From positions 1,364,001 to 1,428,000 of the forward strand of contig OZ220466.1 in NCBI GenBank assembly GCA_965116055.1: a stretch of 64,000 nt of DNA, in the 5' to 3' direction. The DNA is from Bin55 sp965116055 (GTDB taxonomy: Bacteria; Pseudomonadota; Gammaproteobacteria; Pseudomonadales; Azotimanducaceae). The notes below the pieces were generated by a model. It was not told where the DNA came from, made no database searches, and saw only the letters and a list, made by a program, of their open reading frames with translations. Of the stretch, positions 33,209-41,537 are shown piece by piece (positions within the stretch are counted from its first letter, which is position 1; each line of letters starts with the position of its first letter). The position numbers and the translations under genes were made by a program.

Positions 33209-34288
33209 ATGATTCGCTTTGAGGTCAGCGACATTCTCACTGCGGATGTTGAAGCTCTTGTAAATACCGTCAACTGTGTTGGTGTCATGGGTCGCGGCAT
33301 CGCACTTGGCTTCAAACAGACATTTCCTGAGAATTTTGAAGCTTATGCGAAAGCATGTGCGGATGGTGATTTACGTCCAGGACGCATGTTCGTCTACAAC
33401 ACGCAGTCGCACTCGAATCCGCATTACATCATTAACTTTCCTACCAAGCGGCATTGGCGTGAATTTAGCCGCATTGAAGATATTGACGCTGGATTGGAAG
33501 ATCTTGTCAAAGTGATTCGTGCATTGTCTATCGGTTCGATTGCTGCACCGCCTCTCGGTTGCGGACAAGGTGGACTACTTTGGGATGACGTGCGGCCACG
33601 TATCCACAAAAGTTTGAGTTCCATTGACGGTCTTGATGCGGTCATCTTCGAACCAAGCCTTGAATTGGAATCCTTGTATTCAACCAAGCAGACTAAGCAA
33701 GCGAAAATGACTCCCGCACGAGCCGTGCTCATTCTGTTGATGAAGCGTTATCTAGATCTACGCCTTGATCCGTTCATAACGACATTGGAAGTCCACAAGT
33801 TGACGTATTTCATGCAAGTTGCGGGGGAAAAGCTCAAACTTGATTACGCGCCCCACCATTACGGCCCGTATGCCAAGAATCTTCGACACCTATTGGAAAA
33901 GATCAATGGCTCCTTCATCACTGGTTTTGAGTCCGGCAAGGACGGACCTCACACAGAACTAGACATTGTGCCAGGTGCAGCGGACAAGGCGGAAGAGTTA
34001 TTAAATCAAGCGCCAGCCACCAATAAACGTTTCGCACGCGTCACCGAATTGGTTTATGGTTTTGAATCGGCTTTCGGTCTAGAGCTGCTCTCGACAGTCC
34101 ACTGGGTTATTGAACATGCGCGACCCAACTCAATGGATGCTCTTGTTACCAAGATCTATGCTTGGGGTCCGCGTAAGAAACGATTCTCTCGCAGACAAAT
34201 TGAGTTGGCAGCCCAAGTGTTGAAAGAAAAAGGGTGGCTCTCGCATAGCTTCAATGCAATGGGCGGAATGATCGATTTCGTGCCATAA
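33209..34288 (+). CDS. darG: DarG macrodomain antitoxin
   Basis: DarG removes ADP-ribose from DNA and also binds DarT directly. The 359-residue protein has an N-terminal macrodomain (about 1-155) with the ribose-binding VNTVNCVGVMGRGIALGF segment, Lys80 in FPTKRHW at the position of the catalytic lysine of DarG/TARG1-type hydrolases, and PPLGCGQGGL. From about residue 165 a second helical domain (LEVHKLTYFMQVAG, HHYGPYAKNL) corresponds to the DarT-binding C-terminal half. Both halves are intact, so the pair should be functional. A perfect hairpin follows. Confidence 0.92.
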   Translation: MIRFEVSDILTADVEALVNTVNCVGVMGRGIALGFKQTFPENFEAYAKACADGDLRPGRMFVYNTQSHSNPHYIINFPTKRHWREFSRIEDIDAGLEDLVKVIRALSIGSIAAPPLGCGQGGLLWDDVRPRIHKSLSSIDGLDAVIFEPSLELESLYSTKQTKQAKMTPARAVLILLMKRYLDLRLDPFITTLEVHKLTYFMQVAGEKLKLDYAPHHYGPYAKNLRHLLEKINGSFITGFESGKDGPHTELDIVPGAADKAEELLNQAPATNKRFARVTELVYGFESAFGLELLSTVHWVIEHARPNSMDALVTKIYAWGPRKKRFSRRQIELAAQVLKEKGWLSHSFNAMGGMIDFVP

Positions 34289-34303
34289 CGTGGATGGTTG
34301 ATT

Positions 34304-34327
34304 GCTTGGTGCTGTTGAGCACCAAGC
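34304..34327 (+). terminator. Hairpin terminator after darG
   Basis: GCTTGGTGCT (34304-34313) pairs perfectly with AGCACCAAGC (34318-34327) around GTTG, followed by GTTTACATTT. It lies 15 bases after the darG stop and fits the end of the darTG unit, although the T-run is interrupted. Confidence 0.65.
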
Positions 34328-34472
34328 GTTTACATTTAGCATTGTCCAAGCCAACGGCGCAGGACTTAGCCTGCGGGAATGGTCTATCGCATAGATTTTT
34401 ACCGGCGGCGTAACGTTCTATTGACGTGCCACAGTCTCTCGAAGAATCTGTCAACAGTGTTATGACAACTGA

Positions 34473-34763
34473 GTCCTGAAGCGGAAACTGGCTTTGCCGT
34501 CTGCCCATGTGGTTGATTTGCTTGATGAGATCGTGAGTGCCACAGGCGCCCGCGTGTCCTGGATGCTGTCCGACCATGGGCTGATCAAGGACCAATTCGG
34601 GCTGCCCTGAGGTGCCTGGCAGCCATGCCACGGTCCGAAGGCTGACGGTGCCCGAACAAAGATGCGGCAGTTCCTGGATTCCGGACGATTCGCCAAGCAT
34701 CATGCTTTCTTATTCTTATGTCGCAGGCTTCTAGCATGGTCCGGGCCTAGATCATCAACATAA
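34473..34763 (+). pseudogene. Relic of an unidentified gene with one in-frame stop
   Basis: One plus-strand frame gives KLALPSAHVVDLLDEIVSAT, continues to KDQFGLP, stops at 34608-34610, and then resumes in the same frame with GAWQPCHGPKADGARTKMRQ and SGRFAKHHAFLF until 34761. The composition looks protein-like, and the frame is interrupted by only that stop. There is no start codon with a ribosome binding site. The family is not recognised. It most likely is a decayed gene within the island. Confidence 0.35.
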
Positions 34764-34968
34764 TAACAAGGGACTGCATGTAAACTATCTGAAGTTACAT
34801 ATCAACCCTTACATTGAAAAAATCAAGCTATTCCGGCAAGCTCTTTGGGATGGTCAATTGACCACTTGGGGCTCAAGTTGCCGTTTCAAAGCCATTTAAC
34901 TCCGTTTCTTGACCTTTGTAATGTTCACATAACTAAATGGCCCATCTTTTTCAACGGGCTCTACGCTA
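34764..34968. other. Short spacer before the Gfo/Idh/MocA gene
   Basis: About 200 bases at the 3' end of the leftward dehydrogenase gene. I see no gene and no clear terminator here. Confidence 0.35.
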
Positions 34969-36237
34969 CTAAAAACCTCGTTCAGCGCATTGACGATTGA
35001 TCTCGTCAATAATTTCGCAGACTCGGATGGACTCCGCCGTAGTCCATTGCGGCAATTCGCTCAACCCTGCGGCCATACAACGGTGCACCGCTTGGGCTTG
35101 GTACGTAAAACCGTGTTGATTGCCTCCATGCCATGTCCATCCCTTATACCGGGTTAACCGCTCGCCGTTCCATCGGGCGCCAGCTGGTTGTCCGCGTGTG
35201 ATAGGCGCAGGTGTGGGTACCGGGTACTCGAAACGGTCAACTTGATTGAACGGCCCGTTGCTTGGATTGCGATCTTGATTCCAGTGCGTTTCAATCCAAT
35301 CACCTGTCCAACCTTTCTGTGGATCCAGTTCCATGACAGGTTTACCTTCTTCGCGCCGAGTGCCCCGACGGCCTGGTCTACCGTTGCGAACCGTCACGGC
35401 AGACGGGTGATGGGAGGGCGTTTCAACTGTGATCCTTCCCTTAGTGCCGATGTACTGCGACTCTTCAATGAAGCGGCCGTTGGGAAACGTTATGACAGCA
35501 ATGCCTTCTTGTTCGCCATATTGCAGTATGGCTGCACTTGGCGATGCGCCGTGAGCAGAGAAGACATCGTTTGCATAGGGCTGCGGTCGGGTTTTGCGCC
35601 CTGCTGCCGCAATCACCGGCATCTCGCTTGCGCCGAATCCGGTAATCGCGGGATTTAAAGCGTATACGCGGTCCGGGTAATCCGCTTGGACGACGCGGAT
35701 ATCGCCAATATCTCCCCGCTCTATTGCTGCTCGGGTATGTTCAACCGCAGGAAAGAATCGCAACCACATGCCTTCCCAACAAACGACCCCAGCTCTAGCG
35801 GCCGCGTCGTATGCTTCTTTTGCCTGATCGGCGGTATCGGTAAATGGCTTCTCGCAAAGGACATGTTTTCCCGCTTGAATCGTTTTCATAAGATCGCGAT
35901 GATGATCCCAAGTCTTTGATGCTATGTAGACGATGTCGACATCATCATCGTTAACAAGAGCGTCGTATGAGTCGTATGCCTTGGGAATCTCATGTGCATC
36001 GGCAAATGCCTGAGCTCGATCTAGATCGCGAGCGGCAATGGCGGCGAATTTAGCGCCAGGCACATCCTGTAACGACTTTACCCAATCCGACGAAATTGAT
36101 GACGCACTGATGATGCCCCAACGAAGTTCGTGATGAATGCCTTCCTGCTTAGTTAGTCCAAGGCGAATATCCATTGGCGTGTTCATCGGGAACCCGTTGA
36201 ACATATAGGGATCGTCGTTCATGGTATCGCCAGGCAT
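34969..36237 (-). CDS. Gfo/Idh/MocA-family oxidoreductase
   Basis: The 422-residue protein has an N-terminal Rossmann domain from about residue 39 (RWGIISASSISSDW) with DIVYIASKTWDHHRDL and the family's EKP signature (HVLCEKPF). The C-terminal beta-sheet substrate domain follows (WEGMWLRFFP, GTKGRITVETP). The first 38 residues are an extra stretch before the Rossmann fold. The family reduces or oxidises sugars, inositols and related compounds with NAD(P). The substrate cannot be inferred here. It is followed on the same strand by no partner gene; an alpha/beta hydrolase lies just upstream with a 105-base gap. Confidence 0.82.
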   Translation of the reverse strand: MPGDTMNDDPYMFNGFPMNTPMDIRLGLTKQEGIHHELRWGIISASSISSDWVKSLQDVPGAKFAAIAARDLDRAQAFADAHEIPKAYDSYDALVNDDDVDIVYIASKTWDHHRDLMKTIQAGKHVLCEKPFTDTADQAKEAYDAAARAGVVCWEGMWLRFFPAVEHTRAAIERGDIGDIRVVQADYPDRVYALNPAITGFGASEMPVIAAAGRKTRPQPYANDVFSAHGASPSAAILQYGEQEGIAVITFPNGRFIEESQYIGTKGRITVETPSHHPSAVTVRNGRPGRRGTRREEGKPVMELDPQKGWTGDWIETHWNQDRNPSNGPFNQVDRFEYPVPTPAPITRGQPAGARWNGERLTRYKGWTWHGGNQHGFTYQAQAVHRCMAAGLSELPQWTTAESIRVCEIIDEINRQCAERGF

Positions 36238-36342
36238 TAGTCTGTCTCAAGCATTGGAAAGGCGCCAAGTTTACGGTCACGAAAAGTTGGTTGGCAACAT
36301 GCGATTAGCTGTAGGTTTCTTGGCTCTAGACATTCACGTGTA

Positions 36343-37107
36343 TCAAGTGGAAACACGGGATGTAGATAGGGATGCATGAAAATCAAGAAACGTTTGGATC
36401 GCCAAATCCGGATGTTCTAGTATCGCGTTATGTCCGACATGCTCAAACTCCACAAGATGGGCTTTGGCCAGGCGCGCCGCAATACGCCGACTTGAGGTTA
36501 GGTTAGGATCTCGGTTTCCGGTCCCAATAAGGGCTGGCATGGTCAAGTCGTCAATGACATCGCCTAGTTCAACCTTTCGCAACGCGCTCGCGGTGAGACG
36601 CGCTGCATCAGGATTGACATGTTCGTTAAACCCGGTAGGCGCGGGAGCGGATTGGATGCCTAAAGACTGACGTTCTTCAGCGGCTTGTTTTGTCCCTTGC
36701 CGTTGGGCTGCAACGTCGGGTAGATCAAGGTTTGCTGCATAAAGCGCGGCAGACAGTACGATATCGCGGTTCATTGTGCAGAAAACGATCGCCGCGCGTG
36801 TACCCCACGATTGCGACCAGACATGTACTGTGGAGTGGCCGAGTCGGTCAAGCACATGGTACGCATCACGTGCGTACTGCTGAAACGTGAATTGTTCTTC
36901 GTGCAAATCTTCAACTTTGCTTTGTCCGTAGCCCCGCACATCGATTCTTACGGTGTGAAATGACCTCTCTAAAGTAGGTATGAAGTGATCCCAGACTCGA
37001 ATGGTGCTACCACCAGGAGGCCAAAGTAGCAACACCGGGTGAGATGGGTCGCCGTTCGTTTCAATGTATAGCTTTGCACCCTCGAACTGAATGAATTGGG
37101 CTGACAT
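36343..37107 (-). CDS. Alpha/beta hydrolase
   Basis: The 254-residue protein is a classic alpha/beta hydrolase without a signal peptide. The oxyanion region is PPGGS at 30-34. The nucleophile is Ser100 in WSQSWG, a variant of GxSxG with Ser at the first Gly. The acid is Asp200 in GNRDPN and the base is His226 in HVGHNAIL. It could be an esterase, a haloperoxidase-like enzyme or a lactonase; the sequence does not decide. It shares strand with the dehydrogenase at 34969 and is the last gene of the island before sucA. Confidence 0.8.
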   Translation of the reverse strand: MSAQFIQFEGAKLYIETNGDPSHPVLLLWPPGGSTIRVWDHFIPTLERSFHTVRIDVRGYGQSKVEDLHEEQFTFQQYARDAYHVLDRLGHSTVHVWSQSWGTRAAIVFCTMNRDIVLSAALYAANLDLPDVAAQRQGTKQAAEERQSLGIQSAPAPTGFNEHVNPDAARLTASALRKVELGDVIDDLTMPALIGTGNRDPNLTSSRRIAARLAKAHLVEFEHVGHNAILEHPDLAIQTFLDFHASLSTSRVST

Positions 37108-37460
37108 GAACTAGCTCGCTCCTGAGCAAAATTGATTGGCAAAATTTTTCTGCCAAGTAAAGAATGTTTTAATCACACCACCACAATGGCGAATCCGACG
37201 ATTTCGATAGGTGCATCGTGTCATGTCGTGCTGGGAAGGACAGGCAACCGAAGCGATATATTGTGTCAGTCAACGGTGCAATGCTCTTCACATATCTAGT
37301 TATCATGAAAATGGCAAGTCGGATCAAATGAAAGCTAAGTTAGTATGGCATGAAAACGTTGCAGAAACACTCCCGATGGATCTGCAAGTGGGCATCTCGA
37401 CAAACAGTATCGGACATGCTACATTCTTTAATAACGGACTGTACTTAGGGGCTTTTGCTT
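37108..37460. other. Region between the island and sucA
   Basis: About 350 bases lie between the divergently oriented hydrolase gene and sucA. The stretch must carry the promoter of the sucAB-lpd-sucCD operon. No sdhB-proximal sequence or second copy of a border repeat was noticed. A short ORF at 37328-37468 is listed separately. Confidence 0.4.
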
Positions 37461-37468
37461 ATGACTGA
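37328..37468 (+). CDS. Possible 46-residue ORF overlapping the sucA start
   Basis: An ORF from ATG 37328 encodes MKAKLVWHENVAETLPMDL and continues to NGLYLGAFAYD, with its stop codon (37466-37468) overlapping the sucA ATG at 37461. Such an overlap could couple translation, or it could be chance. It has no recognised homologue and no strong ribosome binding site. Confidence 0.25.
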   Translation: MKAKLVWHENVAETLPMDLQVGISTNSIGHATFFNNGLYLGAFAYD

Positions 37469-40301
37469 ATCGTTACTCGAACGCATGCTGGGCAGCTCGC
37501 ATTTATCTGGCGCTAGCGCTTCGTATATTGAAGCGATGTACGAGCAATACATCGAAAACGCGAATACAGTACCACAGGAGTGGCGCGATTATTTCGGCAC
37601 ACTGTCAGCCCGTGCGTCGCGCGGCGTAGACATCGCGCATAGCACCGTCGTTGATCATTTTGAACGTCTTGGTCGCAATCGATTCAAAGCACAGGTTGAA
37701 CGGGAGAGCAACGAGTACATATCCGATCACGAACGTAAGCAAATTCGCGTGCTTGAACTTGTGAACTCGTATCGTAGCCGTGGTCATAAACGCGCGAAGA
37801 TTGATCCGCTTGGAATGCTTGAACGAGACAAGTGCGATGAATTGACACTTGAGTGGCATCAGTTGTCCGCCGCGGATCTCGACACGGAATTCAGTACCGG
37901 ATCGTCGTCCTTTATTGACCGCGAAACGGCGCCTTTACAAGAGATCATTGATGCGCTAGAAGAGACCTATTGCAGCTCGATTGGAGCTGAATTCTCCCAT
38001 ATCAGCGATGAACAACAAGAACTCTATTTACGTCAAAGACTCGAAACCGTCCGATCGAAAGCCGAGTTCGATGCCGACAAACGTCTTGAGATTTTCGAAC
38101 GATTGACTGCTGCTGAAGGGCTTGAGAACTATCTCCAGAATCGATATCCAGGTACAAAACGGTTCGGGTTAGAGGGCGGAGAGAGCCTGATTCCTATGCT
38201 GCACGAAACGTTACAACGTCTTGGGAATTGGGAGGTGAAAGAGTGCGTTATCGGCATGGCACATCGCGGACGCCTCAACGTGCTGGTCAATATCCTAGGA
38301 AAGCGGACAGCCGATCTCTTTGATGAATTCGAGGGCGCTATTCCGCCAGACGCGAATAGCGGCGATGTGAAATACCATCAAGGTTTTTCATCCAACGTGT
38401 TAACGCCGAAAGGCGAGATGCATGTCGCGCTTGCATTCAACCCATCGCACCTTGAAATCATTGGTCCGGTAGTCGAAGGATCGGTACGCGCCAGGCAGGA
38501 TCGACGAAACGATCCTATGGGCACCTTGGTTGCGCCAGTGCTGATTCACGGCGACGCCTCGTTTGCGGGGCAAGGCGTTGTGATGGAAACGCTACAGATG
38601 TCACAGACTCGCGGTTATTTCACCGGCGGAACGGTACACATCATCCTGAACAATCAGATCGGATTTACGACGAGCGAACAAACTGATGCCCGTTCAACGG
38701 AATACTGCAGCGAAGTCGCAAAGATGGTGCAGGCGCCGATTCTTCATGTCAATGGAGACGATGTTGAAGCCGTCGTGTTTGCAGCGCAGATCGCTGCCGA
38801 TTATCGAAGTGCGTATGGTGGCGATTTCGTGATTGATTTAGTGTGCTACCGTCGCCGTGGCCACAACGAAGCGGAGGATCCGTTTAAGACTCAGCCACTG
38901 ATGTACGAAAAGATTGCTCACCACCCGACAACTCGAAAACTATATGCTCAGCGGCTTGAATCGCTTGGCATCCTGCCGGCAAACCGGGCTGACGAAATGG
39001 CCAGAGCGCTGCGCGATCGTTTAGACGCCGGTGAGACGGTCGCACTCTCGCTAGTCCATGAACCCGACGAGGTGCTCTTCGTGGACTGGAAACCCTACCT
39101 AGGGCACGATTGGACGGCGCCGGCCGACACATCATGTAGTCGCACAAGATTACGTGAGCTGGGCCGAGTCCTTGCATCGACTCCGACGGGATTTGTAGTT
39201 CATCGACAAGTGGCGAAAATCTTGGAAGATCGTGAAAAAATGCTAGCGGGTGCAGCGTCAGTTAATTGGGGTTGCGCTGAGGTAACGTCTTACGCGACGT
39301 TGTTGGACCAAGGGATCAATGTGCGCTTGGCAGGGCAGGATGTTTGTGTCGGTACGTTTAGTCATCGACACGCAGCGGTTTACTGCCAACGCACTGGTGC
39401 GGAGCACATCGCGTTGCATGACATAGTTGCTGACGGTGCGCGCCTGTCGCTTTACAACTCGCTGTTATCCGAGGAAGCAGCGCTCGGGTTTGAGTATGGC
39501 TATGCAACGACGACGCCTAACGCGCTCGTTATTTGGGAGGCTCAGTTCGGAGATTTTGCTAATGGCGCGCAAGTCGTTATCGATCAGTTTGTATCAAGCG
39601 GTGAAGCGAAATGGGCACGTCTTTGCGGTCTCGTCATGCTTTTGCCGCATGGTTATGAAGGCGCTGGTCCCGAGCACTCGTCGGCGCGACTTGAACGATA
39701 CTTACAACTATGTGCAGAGCACAACATGCAAGTGTGTATCCCTACCACGCCTGCACAAATCTTCCACTTACTGAGAAGACAAGCGCTCCGCATGATGCGG
39801 CGCCCGTTAATTGTGATGTCACCGAAGAGTCTCTTGCGCCATAAATTAGCCATCTCAACGCTTGAAGAATTAGCCGATGGCCAGTGGCAAAACGTGATCG
39901 GCGAATGCGATGACATTGATGTAGCGAAGGCGACGAGTGTGGTACTTTGTTCAGGTAAGGTGTTTTACAACTTGCTGGAGGCGCGACGCGATGAAGCGCT
40001 TGACGATACAGCTATCGTGCGAATCGAGCAGCTATACCCTTTCCCATTGGAAGAATTGAAATCTGAATTGTTGCAGTTTCCGCGTCTTCGGGACATCGTC
40101 TGGTGCCAAGAAGAGCCGCAGAACCAGGGTGCGTGGTACGCAATGAAACATCGAATGGAGCAAGCAATTGCTCAAACCCATCCGACTTTGAAGCTGCGCT
40201 ATGCTGGCCGTGAGCACTACGCAGCGCCCGCGAGCGGATTTCAGGTTCGTCATGCTCAACGCCAGGAAAAGGTGGTGGCGGACGCACTTCACGGAGGTTA
40301 A
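37461..40301 (+). CDS. sucA: 2-oxoglutarate dehydrogenase E1 component
   Basis: SucA decarboxylates 2-oxoglutarate with thiamine diphosphate and passes the succinyl group to SucB. The 946-residue protein has the short N-terminal peripheral-binding helix (YIEAMYEQYIENANTVPQEW). The conserved RFGLEGGESLIPMLHE follows, then HRGRLNVLVNILGK, GDASFAGQGVVMETLQMS with the ThDP motif nearby, and a transketolase-like C-terminal domain (HGYEGAGPEHSSARLER). ATG 37461 gives the MTESLLERML start. It opens a sucA-sucB-lpd-sucC-sucD operon arranged as in Pseudomonas. Confidence 0.95.
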   Translation: MTESLLERMLGSSHLSGASASYIEAMYEQYIENANTVPQEWRDYFGTLSARASRGVDIAHSTVVDHFERLGRNRFKAQVERESNEYISDHERKQIRVLELVNSYRSRGHKRAKIDPLGMLERDKCDELTLEWHQLSAADLDTEFSTGSSSFIDRETAPLQEIIDALEETYCSSIGAEFSHISDEQQELYLRQRLETVRSKAEFDADKRLEIFERLTAAEGLENYLQNRYPGTKRFGLEGGESLIPMLHETLQRLGNWEVKECVIGMAHRGRLNVLVNILGKRTADLFDEFEGAIPPDANSGDVKYHQGFSSNVLTPKGEMHVALAFNPSHLEIIGPVVEGSVRARQDRRNDPMGTLVAPVLIHGDASFAGQGVVMETLQMSQTRGYFTGGTVHIILNNQIGFTTSEQTDARSTEYCSEVAKMVQAPILHVNGDDVEAVVFAAQIAADYRSAYGGDFVIDLVCYRRRGHNEAEDPFKTQPLMYEKIAHHPTTRKLYAQRLESLGILPANRADEMARALRDRLDAGETVALSLVHEPDEVLFVDWKPYLGHDWTAPADTSCSRTRLRELGRVLASTPTGFVVHRQVAKILEDREKMLAGAASVNWGCAEVTSYATLLDQGINVRLAGQDVCVGTFSHRHAAVYCQRTGAEHIALHDIVADGARLSLYNSLLSEEAALGFEYGYATTTPNALVIWEAQFGDFANGAQVVIDQFVSSGEAKWARLCGLVMLLPHGYEGAGPEHSSARLERYLQLCAEHNMQVCIPTTPAQIFHLLRRQALRMMRRPLIVMSPKSLLRHKLAISTLEELADGQWQNVIGECDDIDVAKATSVVLCSGKVFYNLLEARRDEALDDTAIVRIEQLYPFPLEELKSELLQFPRLRDIVWCQEEPQNQGAWYAMKHRMEQAIAQTHPTLKLRYAGREHYAAPASGFQVRHAQRQEKVVADALHGG

Positions 40302-40304
40302 TGC

Positions 40305-41522
40305 ATGGAAATCAAAGCGCCAACTTTTCCCGAGTCTATCTCCGACGGAGAACTTGCTACGTGGTACAAGCAGGAAGGCGAGTACGTCGAGCGCGACGAG
40401 CTGCTTGCCGATGTGGAGACCGAAAAAACGACGATTGAAATCGTTGCGCAAGAAAGCGGTCTTCTTGTACAAATCGCAAAGCAAGCAGGCGATACGGTCG
40501 AGAGTGAAGAGATGTTGGGTGTCCTTGATACGTCAGTTGAGAGACCGGCTGTTGAGGCTACGGAACAAGCTCAAGCTAGCGAAAAGGCCGCTGCGGATGT
40601 CGTTGTCGCGCCGGCTGCCAGAAAGCTCGCGACGGAACACGACCTCGACCTCAGCAAAGTCAACGGCACAGGTCGAGCGGGGATGATTACGCGGGACGAT
40701 ATCACTCGTACGCTTGACGAGATACACCATAAGCCGGCTGAGGAGGCTACATCCAAGAAAGAACTTGAGTTGGCCGGTTCTGAAGAAACGCGTACATTGC
40801 CTGTCGTTGATACTGGTTCGCGTGTTGAACGCCGCGTACCTATGACTCGACTGCGTGCGACGATTGCTAAACGCCTAGTCGAAGTGCAGCAAACCTCGGC
40901 GATGCTGACAACGTTCAATGAGGCTAACTTAGAGCCGATCATGCGTATGCGTCGGAAGTACCAAGACGATTTCGTCGCTCGACATAACGGTACGCGCCTC
41001 GGTTTTATGAGTTTTTTTGTGCGCGCAGCCGTTGAAGCGCTGAAACGCTTCCCGTCTGTTAATGCGTCTATTGATGGAAACGATGTGGTGTATCACGGTT
41101 ATTACGATGTCGGCGTCGCTGTGAGTACCGAGCGTGGATTGGTAGTACCGATTGTGCGCAATGCCGACGCGCTCGGGTTGCACCAGATCGAGGATCAGAT
41201 CGTCGAGTTCAGTCAGAAAGCGCGCGATAACAAGCTGTCGATTGATGAAATGATCGGCGGTACGTTCACCATATCGAATGGCGGTGTGTTTGGGTCATTG
41301 CTTTCAACACCGATCTTGAACCCACCGCAAACGGCCATCTTGGGCATGCACAAAATTCAAGATCGCCCTGTCGTTGAAGACGGCGAGATCGTTGTTCGCC
41401 CCATGATGTATTTAGCGCTTTCCTACGACCATCGTTTGATTGATGGCCAGGAAGCTGTACAGTTTTTGATCACCATTAAAGGGATGATTGAAGACCCCGC
41501 CCGGATTCTTCTTGAGCTTTAA
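40305..41522 (+). CDS. sucB: Dihydrolipoyllysine-residue succinyltransferase (E2)
   Basis: The 405-residue E2 core of the 2-oxoglutarate dehydrogenase complex has three parts. A lipoyl domain carries the lipoylated Lys41 in VETEKTTIE. A peripheral subunit-binding domain lies at about 102-137 (AARKLATEHDLDLSKVNG). The catalytic acyltransferase domain ends with the active-site SYDHRLIDGQEAV near the C-terminus. Ala/Glu/Lys-rich linkers separate the domains. It starts three bases after sucA. Confidence 0.95.
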   Translation: MEIKAPTFPESISDGELATWYKQEGEYVERDELLADVETEKTTIEIVAQESGLLVQIAKQAGDTVESEEMLGVLDTSVERPAVEATEQAQASEKAAADVVVAPAARKLATEHDLDLSKVNGTGRAGMITRDDITRTLDEIHHKPAEEATSKKELELAGSEETRTLPVVDTGSRVERRVPMTRLRATIAKRLVEVQQTSAMLTTFNEANLEPIMRMRRKYQDDFVARHNGTRLGFMSFFVRAAVEALKRFPSVNASIDGNDVVYHGYYDVGVAVSTERGLVVPIVRNADALGLHQIEDQIVEFSQKARDNKLSIDEMIGGTFTISNGGVFGSLLSTPILNPPQTAILGMHKIQDRPVVEDGEIVVRPMMYLALSYDHRLIDGQEAVQFLITIKGMIEDPARILLEL

Positions 41523-41537
41523 ACATAGGTTTTTCGT

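Noticed and set aside
34851..34864. A perfect 14-base palindrome, TGGTCAATTGACCA, upstream of the Gfo/Idh/MocA stop
   Set aside because: A 14-base perfect palindrome is expected a few times by chance in 64 kb, and it lies behind the 3' end of a gene rather than at a promoter.
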